In this document: positions 56,854 through 64,000 of the stretch, one piece after another
Layout of the letters: each line of letters starts with the position of its first letter
Numbering within the stretch: position 1 is the stretch's first letter
The notes under the pieces: generated by a model
Told to the model about the DNA's origin: nothing
Seen by the model: only the letters and a program-made list of their open reading frames with translations
Database searches by the model: none
From: Mesocricetibacter intestinalis
GTDB lineage: Bacteria; Pseudomonadota; Gammaproteobacteria; Enterobacterales; Pasteurellaceae
Length of the DNA stretch: 64,000 bases
Direction: 5' to 3'
NCBI RefSeq assembly: GCF_004363295.1
Contig: NZ_SNYQ01000005.1
Span: 81,728 to 145,727, forward strand
Translations under genes and position numbers: made by a program

Positions 56854-57039
56854 AAAAAAACACCGCTCATAAGAGCGGCGCATTACGAACCCAAAATTAG
56901 GTCTAAAATATACAGGAAGTTAAATTAAGTAACTTAAAAATTCAGTTACTCCGTTCGGTTGCCCGAACAATATGCAAACACAACATAATACTTAATTAAG
57001 TATAAGCTATAACCGATAAGGAATTACCACTCATTAAGT
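56854..57039 (-). ncRNA. gcvB: GcvB small regulatory RNA
   Basis: About 186 bases, divergent from gcvA exactly as in E. coli and Salmonella. Shared with E. coli GcvB are the 5-prime region (ACTTAATGAG for ACTTCCTGAG), the G/U-rich seed ATGTTGTGTTTGCA, the ACTTCCTGTATATTT block and a terminal CCGCTC / GAGCGG hairpin followed by seven T. GcvB is an Hfq-dependent RNA that represses amino acid and peptide transporter mRNAs when glycine is plentiful. Its start is placed from the promoter at 57048-57076. Confidence 0.88.
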
Positions 57040-57047
57040 ACGTGCGC

Positions 57048-57076
57048 ATTATATTGATGGAGAAGAGGTCAGACAA
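57048..57076 (-). promoter_or_regulatory. gcvB promoter
   Basis: On the minus strand TTGTCT (57071-57076) and TATAAT (57048-57053) separated by exactly 17 bases, with the predicted start A at 57039. GcvA is the expected activator and binds between the divergent genes. Confidence 0.75.
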
Positions 57077-57166
57077 GTGAGATATTTTTATTTGAATGAT
57101 AAAAAAAACTAATCCGAACAAAGACGTGCTTTATTATAAATAAAAATTTTAATATTGGAAAGAAAT

Positions 57167-58051
57167 ATGTTTAAACGTTTGCCTCCCTTGAATTCATTGA
57201 AGGCTTTCGAAAGTTCGGCCAAGCATCTCAGCTTTACCAAAGCGGCGGACGAGCTATTCGTAACCCAAGCGGCGGTCAGTCATCAGATTAAATTATTGGA
57301 AGATTTTTTAGGGGTTAATCTTTTCAAACGTAAAAACCGCGCTCTGGAATTAACCGAAGCCGGTAAAAGTTATTATAGTGAAGTTTCTCCCATTCTGCAT
57401 AAGCTGGCGGATATTACCGGTCGGCTGATGGCGCAGGAAAAATCCCATTTAGCCATTAGCGTACCGCAAACCTTCGGCATAAACTGGCTGGTGCCGCGTT
57501 TAAATGATTTTAACCGGCAATATCCCGCCATTGAGGTGAGATTAAAAGGTTCGGAGCAGGACGAAGGAATTTTGGGCGAGGATATTGATATTGCCGTCTA
57601 TTACGGGTACGGCCACTGGGATAATCTGTATGTGGAACGGCTGTGCGAAGAGAAGCTGGTGATCTTGGCGGCGCCCAAATTATTGGCGGAGAATCCGATC
57701 GATAATGCGGCGGATCTCAGCCGCCATACCCTGATTCATATTCATACCCGCGAAAATTGGCAAAATATGGCGGCGGCCTTAAAATCAGAAAATTTAAAGG
57801 TGCGGCAAGGGCCGCTATTCAGCCATACCTTTATGGCGTTACAGGCGGCGGTACACGGGCAAGGAGTTGTGCTTGCCAACCGGGTACTGGCGCAGCAGGA
57901 ACTGGATAACGGTCATTTGGTTGCAGTGTTACCGGCGGATTTAAAGGATCCTAAAGCTTTTTATGTGGTGAATGACTTAAATAAGCTGGAGGATTCGAAA
58001 ATCAAAGCCTTTAGAGAATGGATTATGCAGGCCATGCAAAGCCGTACATAG
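57167..58051 (+). CDS. gcvA: GcvA, LysR-type regulator of glycine cleavage and gcvB
   Basis: 294 residues. The start MFKRLPPLNSLKAFESSAKHL, the helix-turn-helix (L-F-V-T-Q-A-A-V-S-H-Q-I-K) and the effector domain (F-S-H-T-F-M-A-L-Q-A-A-V-H-G-Q-G-V) closely follow E. coli GcvA. It activates the glycine cleavage operon and gcvB in response to glycine. The ATG at 57167 follows GGAAAG; an upstream TTG is in frame. rlmM follows after 23 bases, a neighbour in E. coli too. Confidence 0.93.
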   Translation: MFKRLPPLNSLKAFESSAKHLSFTKAADELFVTQAAVSHQIKLLEDFLGVNLFKRKNRALELTEAGKSYYSEVSPILHKLADITGRLMAQEKSHLAISVPQTFGINWLVPRLNDFNRQYPAIEVRLKGSEQDEGILGEDIDIAVYYGYGHWDNLYVERLCEEKLVILAAPKLLAENPIDNAADLSRHTLIHIHTRENWQNMAAALKSENLKVRQGPLFSHTFMALQAAVHGQGVVLANRVLAQQELDNGHLVAVLPADLKDPKAFYVVNDLNKLEDSKIKAFREWIMQAMQSRT

Positions 58052-58074
58052 GCGGGATAAAAGGATAGGATAAG

Positions 58075-59166
58075 TTGAATAAGTTAGCATTATATTGCCG
58101 GAGCGGATTTGAAAAAGAAGCGGCGGCGGAAATCAGCGATAAGGCGGCGCAATGCGGCGTGTTCGGGTTTGCCAGAGCGCCGGAAAACAGCGCCTATGTG
58201 ATATTTGAATGTTATCAGAGCGGAGAGGCGGACAGACTGGCGCGTGAAATTGCTTTTTCCAGTCTGATTTTTATTCGTCAGATGGTTGTGGTTTCCGATT
58301 TAGTGGAAAACCTCAGTAGTGATGATCGTATCGGGCCTATTATTGATTGTTATCGGCAAATAACGCCACATAAGGATTTGGCTCGGAGCCTGGAATTGTT
58401 GGTGGAAACTGCGGATACCAATCAAGCCAAAGAACTTTCGACCTTTTGTCGTAAATTTAGCGTTCCTTTGCGTCAGGCATTGAAGAAACAGGGGTGGCTT
58501 CAGGCATCAGCGCAGCAAAAGAGCGGTCTGTTTTTACATATTTTTTTCATTGCCTCCAATGCCTGCTATGTAGGTTATTCCTATGCGGACAATCGCAGCC
58601 CTTATGCCATGGGGATTCCCCGTTTGAAATTTCCGCATGATGCGCCCAGCCGTTCTACCTTAAAGTTGGAAGAAGCGATTTTAACCTTTATTCCCCGTGC
58701 GCAGGAAAGTAAACGACTGAATGAAACTATGTTTGCGGTGGATTTAGGCGCCTGTCCGGGGGGCTGGACCTATCAGCTGGTTAAACGCGGTCTTTTTGTG
58801 TATGCGGTGGATCACGGCAAAATGGCGCCGAGTTTGCATGAAAGCGGTCGGATAGAGCATTGTGCGGAAGACGGTTTTAAATTTCGCCCGCCGAAACGGC
58901 ATAAAATACAATGGTTGGTATGCGATATGGTGGAGCAGCCGGCGCGTATTGCCGCACTGATTTTAAAATGGCTGGTTAATGGCTGGTGCAGGGAAACCAT
59001 TTTCAATCTGAAGTTACCGATGAAAAAACGTTATCAGGAAGTGTGCCGATGTCTGGAACTGTTAGCTCAAGGGTTGCAACGACAGGGGCTAAAATTCAGT
59101 ATTCAGGCCAAGCAACTTTATCATGATCGGGAAGAGGTTAGCGTGCATATTGCGCTTAAAGAATAA
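58075..59166 (+). CDS. rlmM: 23S rRNA 2'-O-ribose C2498 methyltransferase
   Basis: 363 residues, RlmM/YgdE. An N-terminal THUMP-like domain (C-R-S-G-F-E-K-E-A-A-A-E-I) precedes the SAM-binding methyltransferase core V-D-L-G-A-C-P-G-G-W-T-Y-Q-L-V and V-C-D-M-V-E-Q-P; catalytic K/D/K/E-type residues include N-L-K-L-P-M-K-K-R-Y. It methylates C2498 of 23S rRNA before assembly. The start codon is TTG, placed after AGGATAGGA, giving MNKLALYCRSG, which matches E. coli MNKVVLLCRPG. Confidence 0.95.
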   Translation: MNKLALYCRSGFEKEAAAEISDKAAQCGVFGFARAPENSAYVIFECYQSGEADRLAREIAFSSLIFIRQMVVVSDLVENLSSDDRIGPIIDCYRQITPHKDLARSLELLVETADTNQAKELSTFCRKFSVPLRQALKKQGWLQASAQQKSGLFLHIFFIASNACYVGYSYADNRSPYAMGIPRLKFPHDAPSRSTLKLEEAILTFIPRAQESKRLNETMFAVDLGACPGGWTYQLVKRGLFVYAVDHGKMAPSLHESGRIEHCAEDGFKFRPPKRHKIQWLVCDMVEQPARIAALILKWLVNGWCRETIFNLKLPMKKRYQEVCRCLELLAQGLQRQGLKFSIQAKQLYHDREEVSVHIALKE

Positions 59167-59190
59167 GAACAAGGAATAAAAAGCATAGAA

Positions 59191-59225
59191 AAAACCGTAG
59201 CTGTTCTTTTGGCGCTACGGTTTTC
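59191..59225. terminator. Bidirectional terminator between rlmM and mdaB
   Basis: 11-bp stem AAAACCGTAGC / GCTACGGTTTT with a 12-base loop; T-rich on both strands between two convergent genes. Confidence 0.88.
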
Positions 59226-59237
59226 TTATGGGGGCTA

Positions 59238-59825
59238 TTATGCGGCGTTACCGAATACCTTGGCCAAATGTTGGCGATATTGCGCGATGTAAGCCGGCAC
59301 ATCCGGTGCTTTAATCACATCATTGCACATAAAGGTCGGCAGGGCTTGCATACCTAAAAACTCATTGGCCTTATGGAAGTGCATATAGACGTTGTCCACC
59401 CCGGTACCATGGAAAAATTGCGCCGGATCTTCAAAGGCTTCCAAAGGAGCGTTCCAAGTTAGGGACAGCATATGTTTACGCCCCTGCAATAAACCGCCGG
59501 AACCGTATTTCTTGCTTGCGTCGGAACGGGTGCGGCCGTCGCTCTGATATAATTTACCATGCCCCTGGGTAAAGACTTCATCAATGTATTTTTTTACAAT
59601 CCATGGCTCGCCCATCCACCAGCCCGGCATTTGATAGATCACCGCATCGGCCCACAGATATTTTTCAATTTCCTTTTCAATATCATATCCTTGATCGATC
59701 AGGGTTTCCTGAATTTGATGTCCGGCCTGAGTAAGACATTCCTTCGCCGTATCATGCAGGGTTTGATTCAATTCGCCGTTGGAATGGCCGAAGCGTTTGC
59801 CGCCGTTTAATAATAAGATTTTCAT
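59238..59825 (-). CDS. mdaB: NADPH:quinone oxidoreductase MdaB
   Basis: 195 residues of the flavodoxin-like quinone reductase family: L-L-L-N-G-G-K-R-F-G-H-S-N-G at the FAD phosphate site and Q-M-P-G-W-W-M-G-E-P-W-I-V-K-K-Y-I-D-E-V-F. It reduces quinones with two electrons, protecting against quinone stress. A LysR gene is divergent 103 bases away and probably regulates it. Confidence 0.93.
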   Translation of the reverse strand: MKILLLNGGKRFGHSNGELNQTLHDTAKECLTQAGHQIQETLIDQGYDIEKEIEKYLWADAVIYQMPGWWMGEPWIVKKYIDEVFTQGHGKLYQSDGRTRSDASKKYGSGGLLQGRKHMLSLTWNAPLEAFEDPAQFFHGTGVDNVYMHFHKANEFLGMQALPTFMCNDVIKAPDVPAYIAQYRQHLAKVFGNAA

Positions 59826-59928
59826 TTTTATTCCTTATTGTTTAGATTGTGCGGGAATTATATATTGTTATAATTTGGAATAAAACCGGCTAAAATGGAA
59901 TTCATTGTTTTATATTCGGGATAATAAA

Positions 59929-60807
59929 ATGTTATTTGATGAGATGAGCGCTTTCGTTGCCGTGGCCCGCCAGCGCAGTTTCGCCCTTGCGGCCAAAACC
60001 AGCGGTATTCCTAAATCCACACTTTCGCGCAAAATCAGCCAGTTGGAACAAAAGCTCGGCTTGCGCTTACTTAACCGCACCACCCGTAAAATTGAATTGA
60101 CGGAGGCGGGCGAGCGATATTTAGAGCGGGTATCCCCTCTATTGGAGGAAGCCAAACTGATTCAGCGGGAACTGACGGAGATCCAAGCTCAGCCGCGGGG
60201 GCGACTGAATATTTCCATTGCGCCGGATACGGCAAACTTATTGATTGCACCGCTGTTAGCGGAGTTTTATCGACATTACCCGCATATTCAGATTGAATTT
60301 GACGTTACGCCGCGCAGAGTGGATCTGATTAGCGAGCATATGGACTTGGTGATTCGTTTAGGCGAACTGAGCGATTCTCATTTTATCGCCCGCCGCCTGA
60401 CCGTGCTGGAACAAGGGTTATATGCCGCACCGGATTATTTGCGGCGACAGGGCAGCCCGACCCGAATAGAGACCTTGGTGCAGCATCAATGCCTTTCAAC
60501 GGTCAAAAACAATCGTTGGGTGTTGCATAAGGGGAAGGAAAGTTGTCAATTGGAGATTCAGGGCAATTATAAAATGAATAACTGGGGACTGGCGCTGAAT
60601 CTGGCTCTGAACGGGCTGGGCATAGGTCTGTTTCCGCACCGGCTGGCGGCGCCCTTTGTCGCACAGGGGCGGTTGCTGCACCTTTTGCCCCAGTGGCAAG
60701 GAAGCGCCATACCTGTTTATGCCCTAACGGAAACCCGTTTGCTCCCGGCGAAAGTCCAGTATTTTCTGGACTTTTTGAAGCAGCAAATCGGCAAGGATTC
60801 CGGTTAA
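59929..60807 (+). CDS. LysR-family transcriptional regulator divergent from mdaB
   Basis: 292 residues: N-terminal helix-turn-helix (S-F-A-L-A-A-K-T-S-G-I-P-K-S-T-L-S-R-K-I) and a periplasmic-binding-type effector domain (R-G-R-L-N-I-S-I-A-P-D-T; A-L-N-G-L-G-I-G-L-F-P). It belongs to the large subgroup close to DsdC/AaeR-like regulators with R-L-L-N-R-T-T-R. The target is inferred to be mdaB from the divergent layout. Start at 59929; a frame opening eight codons earlier has no better ribosome site. Confidence 0.88.
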   Translation: MLFDEMSAFVAVARQRSFALAAKTSGIPKSTLSRKISQLEQKLGLRLLNRTTRKIELTEAGERYLERVSPLLEEAKLIQRELTEIQAQPRGRLNISIAPDTANLLIAPLLAEFYRHYPHIQIEFDVTPRRVDLISEHMDLVIRLGELSDSHFIARRLTVLEQGLYAAPDYLRRQGSPTRIETLVQHQCLSTVKNNRWVLHKGKESCQLEIQGNYKMNNWGLALNLALNGLGIGLFPHRLAAPFVAQGRLLHLLPQWQGSAIPVYALTETRLLPAKVQYFLDFLKQQIGKDSG

Positions 60808-60827
60808 ATCAAGATGAGTGCGGGAAT

Positions 60828-60875
60828 AAAAAAGAGCGGTTAAAAAAATACCTATCTTTTTAACCGCTCTTTTTT
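60828..60875. terminator. Bidirectional terminator between the LysR gene and wecA
   Basis: A 19-bp stem AAAAAAGAGCGGTTAAAAA (60828-60846) with TTTTTAACCGCTCTTTTTT (60857-60875), between convergent genes. Confidence 0.92.
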
Positions 60876-60912
60876 AGGTTCGTTATTTAGAATCCGGCCT
60901 TATAAGAAGCTG

Positions 60913-61983
60913 CTAATGTTTGGCGCGACGGGCGCGGCGTTTTAAACGGCGTACCCAGCGGGTGATTTTCCAAGCTTTGGTAATAGAATAGGAATACAGG
61001 AAAAACAGCACGATAAAGGCGCCGAACATCACCCACTCGTTAATATAATAAATTTCCCCCAGAATACCGAAACCGGCGCATAAAGCCGCAAAGGCGGTAA
61101 TGACCAAGAATGCCTGACGGGAACTAAGTCCCGCCCGCACCATTAAATGATGCACATGTAAACGATCCGGTTTAAACGGGCTTTTTCCTTTACGCAGGCG
61201 GCGATAAATAATGGCGATCATATCGATCAGCGGAATCGCGATAATCCACAGGGCGGTTACCGGATTCATCGGATGTCCCTTACCCTGCGTACTCAACAGC
61301 AGAATCCAGATCATGGTAAAGCCGATTAAGGTACTGCCGCTGTCGCCCATAAAAATTTTCAGTTTGCTGCCGAAGGGAATACAAAGGTTAAACATGGCGT
61401 AAGGAATAATCGCAACGATAAAAGCGAAACACCAAGCGGCCAGATCAGGCTGATTATCCATCAGCAACAGAATCCCCATGGCGGCGAAGGCCACTCCGGA
61501 CAAACCGCCGAGTAAGCCGTCGATACCGTCGATCATATTAAAGGCGTTAATTACCGCAATGGTGGCGAATACGGTAATTACAAAACCTATTGGCCCGAGG
61601 GTAATTTGAAAGGGGCCGATAATCTGACCTAAATGTTCCAATGAAAGGTTGCCGGCATAGATCATCAGTACCGATAAGCCGGCCTGTACCACCGCTCGCA
61701 AGCCGGCGCTGAGATCGAAGCGATCGTCCAACAGCCCTACCACAAGCAGGACGAAAATACAGAACAAATATAAATAGGGCAGTCGGGTGGAATCCCATTG
61801 CAGAAGATAGAAGCACAGATTTCCCATAAAAATGGAAATTCCGCCGAGTAACGGAATGGCACCCTGATGACGTTTTCGGTAATTCGGTTTGTCCACTAAG
61901 CCGACTTTAATCGCAATAGGTCTTGCCAGAACAATGGTTAAAAATGCGACCACAAAGGTTAATATAAAACTCAGCCATAACAT
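60913..61983 (-). CDS. wecA: Undecaprenyl-phosphate GlcNAc-1-phosphate transferase WecA
   Basis: 356 residues, about 11 membrane helices, MraY/WecA family. Catalytic acidic motifs are V-G-L-L-D-D-R-F-D-L, N-A-F-N-M-I-D-G-I-D-G-L and F-M-G-D-S-G-S-T; the C-terminal loop H-V-H-H-L has the WecA His cluster. It starts O-antigen or common-antigen glycan synthesis on the lipid carrier. No glycan cluster is adjacent. The chosen start at 61983 (MLWLSFILTFVVAF) is family-like; an upstream frame of 19 codons overlaps the hemL control region. Confidence 0.92.
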   Translation of the reverse strand: MLWLSFILTFVVAFLTIVLARPIAIKVGLVDKPNYRKRHQGAIPLLGGISIFMGNLCFYLLQWDSTRLPYLYLFCIFVLLVVGLLDDRFDLSAGLRAVVQAGLSVLMIYAGNLSLEHLGQIIGPFQITLGPIGFVITVFATIAVINAFNMIDGIDGLLGGLSGVAFAAMGILLLMDNQPDLAAWCFAFIVAIIPYAMFNLCIPFGSKLKIFMGDSGSTLIGFTMIWILLLSTQGKGHPMNPVTALWIIAIPLIDMIAIIYRRLRKGKSPFKPDRLHVHHLMVRAGLSSRQAFLVITAFAALCAGFGILGEIYYINEWVMFGAFIVLFFLYSYSITKAWKITRWVRRLKRRARRAKH

Positions 61984-62184
61984 GAGAATCGGTTGCCTTT
62001 CGGAAAGAATTTTAATTAAAAAAATATGATGGCAAAGCATATCACAAAGGCCAATATGCGCCTAATCTTTTTCGGCAAAGGGGAGAAATATTTGCAGTTC
62101 GGCTGCCTGTTCAACCGAGAGCGATTTTACAGTACAATAAGCGGGTTTTATTTTTCATTAACGAATTTTAACCGGGGGTTTTAT

Positions 62185-63465
62185 ATGTCCACTTCAAGTA
62201 TTTTGTTTTCTCGTGCCGAACAGGTGATCCCGGGCGGGGTGAACTCTCCCGTTCGCGCCTTTAAAGGGGTCGGCGGTACTCCCGTATTTATTGAGAAAGC
62301 GCAAGGTGCTTATATTTTCGATACGGACGGTAAAAAATACATTGATTATGTCGGTTCCTGGGGGCCGATGATTCTGGGCCACAATCACCCGGCGATTTTA
62401 GAGGCGGTATTGAAAACCGCCCATAAGGGGTTAAGTTTCGGGGCGCCTACCCCCCTTGAAATCGAATTGGCGGAATTGGTTTGCAGTCTGATTCCGTCCA
62501 TTGAGATGGTACGTATGGTCAGTTCCGGTACGGAAGCGACTATGTCCGCCATTCGTTTGGCGCGCGGTTATACCAAGCGGGATAAGATCATTAAATTCGA
62601 AGGTTGCTATCACGGCCATGCGGATACCCTGTTGGTAAAAGCCGGCTCCGGCGCCCTGACCCTAGGACAACCGGATTCTCCGGGGGTGCCAGCCGATTTC
62701 GCCAAACATACCCTGACCTGTAGCTATAATAATCTTGACTCCGTTGCTCGCACATTCGAACAATACCCGCAGGATATCGCCTGCATTATTGTGGAGCCGG
62801 TGGCGGGCAATATGAACTGTATTCCGCCTCAACCCGGTTTTCTGCAAGGATTACGCCGTCTGTGCGACCAGTACGGCGCCTTATTGATTATCGATGAAGT
62901 GATGACAGGTTTCCGCGTAGCCCTGGGGGGCGCACAGTCCTATTATGGGGTAACTCCGGATCTGACCTGTCTGGGTAAGGTTATCGGCGGCGGTATGCCG
63001 GTAGGGGCCTTCGGCGGTAAAAAAGAAATTATGCACTATATTGCACCGACCGGCCCGGTTTATCAGGCGGGTACCTTATCCGGCAATCCTATTGCAATGG
63101 CGGCCGGTTTGGCTTGCTTGAACGAATTGAAAAAAGCCGGTAACCAAGAGCGTCTTGCCCGCTTAACGGAAAAACTGGTTCTGGGTCTAAACGAACTTGC
63201 CCGTAAGCATAAGGTTCCGTTCTGTGTAAATTATGTGGGCGGTATGTTCGGCTTATTCTTTACCGATAAAACAGAAGTGAAAAGCTATCAAGACGTAATG
63301 GCCTGCGATACGGAAAAATTCAAACGCTTTTTCCATTATATGCTGGAGCAAGGCGTGTATTTGGCTCCTTCCGCATTTGAGGCGGGTTTTATGTCCTTGG
63401 CGCATAGCGAAGAGGATATTGAACGCAGCTTGGCTGCTGCGGATAAAGCCTTTGCCGCATTATAA
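62185..63465 (+). CDS. hemL: Glutamate-1-semialdehyde 2,1-aminomutase
   Basis: 426 residues, the exact E. coli length. It carries [17 protein letters not shown] at the start, [11 protein letters not shown] near residue 120, [10 protein letters not shown] and the PLP lysine in [10 protein letters not shown]. It makes 5-aminolevulinate in C5-pathway haem synthesis. The ATG at 62185 follows a GGGGG site; the frame runs upstream for 53 codons into the wecA promoter region without family similarity. Confidence 0.96.
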   Translation: MSTSSILFSRAEQVIPGGVNSPVRAFKGVGGTPVFIEKAQGAYIFDTDGKKYIDYVGSWGPMILGHNHPAILEAVLKTAHKGLSFGAPTPLEIELAELVCSLIPSIEMVRMVSSGTEATMSAIRLARGYTKRDKIIKFEGCYHGHADTLLVKAGSGALTLGQPDSPGVPADFAKHTLTCSYNNLDSVARTFEQYPQDIACIIVEPVAGNMNCIPPQPGFLQGLRRLCDQYGALLIIDEVMTGFRVALGGAQSYYGVTPDLTCLGKVIGGGMPVGAFGGKKEIMHYIAPTGPVYQAGTLSGNPIAMAAGLACLNELKKAGNQERLARLTEKLVLGLNELARKHKVPFCVNYVGGMFGLFFTDKTEVKSYQDVMACDTEKFKRFFHYMLEQGVYLAPSAFEAGFMSLAHSEEDIERSLAAADKAFAAL

Positions 63466-63484
63466 GCGAACGGCTACCAGGTAA

Positions 63485-63922
63485 ATGCATAATTTATCCC
63501 CGCAGCGCGCCGCCTTCGGCCTGATTGTCGGTTGTATTTTATTCGGGCTTGGCGGCGTTATCGTGATTTATTTGCCGATGGGCGCCTATGCCGTGGCATT
63601 CTGGCGTTTGTTATTGGCGAGCATTATGTTCTTTATTCTGGCGAAAGGCTTCGGGCAGCGTTTTCCGCGTAAAGCCAGCGCACGTTCTTATGCGCTTCTA
63701 TCCGGGGTATTTCTGGCTTTTGATCTGGCTCTCTGGCATGAGAGTATTTATGCCATAGGGCCGGGAATCTCCACCCTGCTCAATAGCCTGCAAATTTTTT
63801 GGTTGACCTTTATCGGATTATTCTGGTTTCGGGAACGTCATAGCAAGCTGCAATGGTGCGGTTTATGTCTGGCGGTAATTGGAGTGATTCTGATTGGGCA
63901 TAATGGACAAAAGTGTTGGTAA
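63485..63922 (+). CDS. EamA/DMT-family transporter, half length
   Basis: 145 residues with about five membrane helices, corresponding to one EamA domain (L-I-V-G-C-I-L-F-G-L-G-G-V-I-V; A-V-A-F-W-R-L-L-L-A-S; G-P-G-I-S-T-L-L-N-S-L). Typical family members have two such domains and nearly 300 residues. The second half is absent and a strong terminator follows at once, so this is either a truncated gene or a small-type transporter that must dimerise. Substrate unknown. Confidence 0.7.
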   Translation: MHNLSPQRAAFGLIVGCILFGLGGVIVIYLPMGAYAVAFWRLLLASIMFFILAKGFGQRFPRKASARSYALLSGVFLAFDLALWHESIYAIGPGISTLLNSLQIFWLTFIGLFWFRERHSKLQWCGLCLAVIGVILIGHNGQKCW

Positions 63923-63968
63923 AAAGAGGGTTAAAGCCATATAGTAAAAGGCTTTAACCCTCTTTTTT
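63922..63968 (+). terminator. Terminator after the half-length EamA gene
   Basis: Stem AAAAAGAGGGTTAAAGCC / GGCTTTAACCCTCTTTTT with a loop of about ten bases and a T tail. The last 30 bases of the window (an ATG at 63974 opens a frame cut by the edge) cannot be assigned. Confidence 0.88.
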
Positions 63969-64000
63969 GACTTATGAACGTAAAAAATGTATTTTCTGTC

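Overview
The window is chromosomal DNA of a gamma-proteobacterium of the family Pasteurellaceae. The Haemophilus-type uptake signal AAGTGCGGT occurs about 18 times, often as inverted pairs that form terminators. The tmRNA tag reads ANDEQYALAA. Protein sequences and gene neighbourhoods resemble Haemophilus, Pasteurella, Basfia and Actinobacillus succinogenes; the species cannot be fixed from the sequence alone. No rRNA, prophage, insertion sequence or plasmid function was found.

Layout. 1-4.2 kb: cydDC, trxB and cnoX/ybbN. 4.2-10.3 kb: a phosphoglycerate uptake locus, with the transporter pgtP divergent from its regulators pgtC-pgtB-pgtA. 10.6-21.0 kb: a complete type I-C CRISPR-Cas locus (cas3-cas5c-cas8c/cas11c-cas7c-cas4-[DUF1643 gene]-cas1-cas2 and a 22-repeat array). 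21.2-26.5 kb: selD, then ribH-nusB-thiL-pgpA-lysE-like-dapB. 26.5-30.6 kb: class Ia ribonucleotide reductase (nrdA, nrdB, yfaE-type ferredoxin). 30.7-38.6 kb: degQ, zapG, rplM-rpsI, epmC, htpX, dinB and an OLD-family ATPase. 38.6-42.6 kb: lysO, then pdxR divergent from pdxST (DXP-independent PLP synthesis). 42.7-48.4 kb: two small orphan genes, ssrA, an arsR-acr3 pair, a frameshifted LysR regulator divergent from an arginase-family gene, and a monooxygenase remnant. 48.5-52.2 kb: a 1216-residue RTX/serralysin-like secreted protein. 52.4-64 kb: truncated nitroreductase, ohr, a GST, two tRNAs, pgsA, ilvE, the sRNA gcvB divergent from gcvA, rlmM, mdaB with a nearby LysR gene, wecA, hemL and a half-size EamA transporter.

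Most notable region. The CRISPR-Cas locus looks chimeric. cas3 to cas4 carry six copies of the Neisseria DNA uptake core GCCGTCTGAA, five of them in full 12-mer form, and none was found elsewhere in the 64 kb. The only Pasteurellaceae uptake sequence inside the locus lies between cas1 and cas2. A low-GC gene of the uncharacterised DUF1643 family is translationally coupled between cas4 and cas1, which is not part of any standard I-C operon I know. The array contains two families of repeat whose hairpin arms changed together, plus hybrids. This is the best candidate for something undescribed: a transferred interference module with an added accessory gene, joined to a resident adaptation module and array.

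Other points of interest are the GcvB small RNA, a 63-codon frame between a promoter-like element and a terminator but without an ATG, twin ArsR-type palindromes, an NtrC-like regulator (PgtA) without its sigma-54 contact loop, and a serralysin-like protein with an altered zinc motif and no secretion genes nearby.
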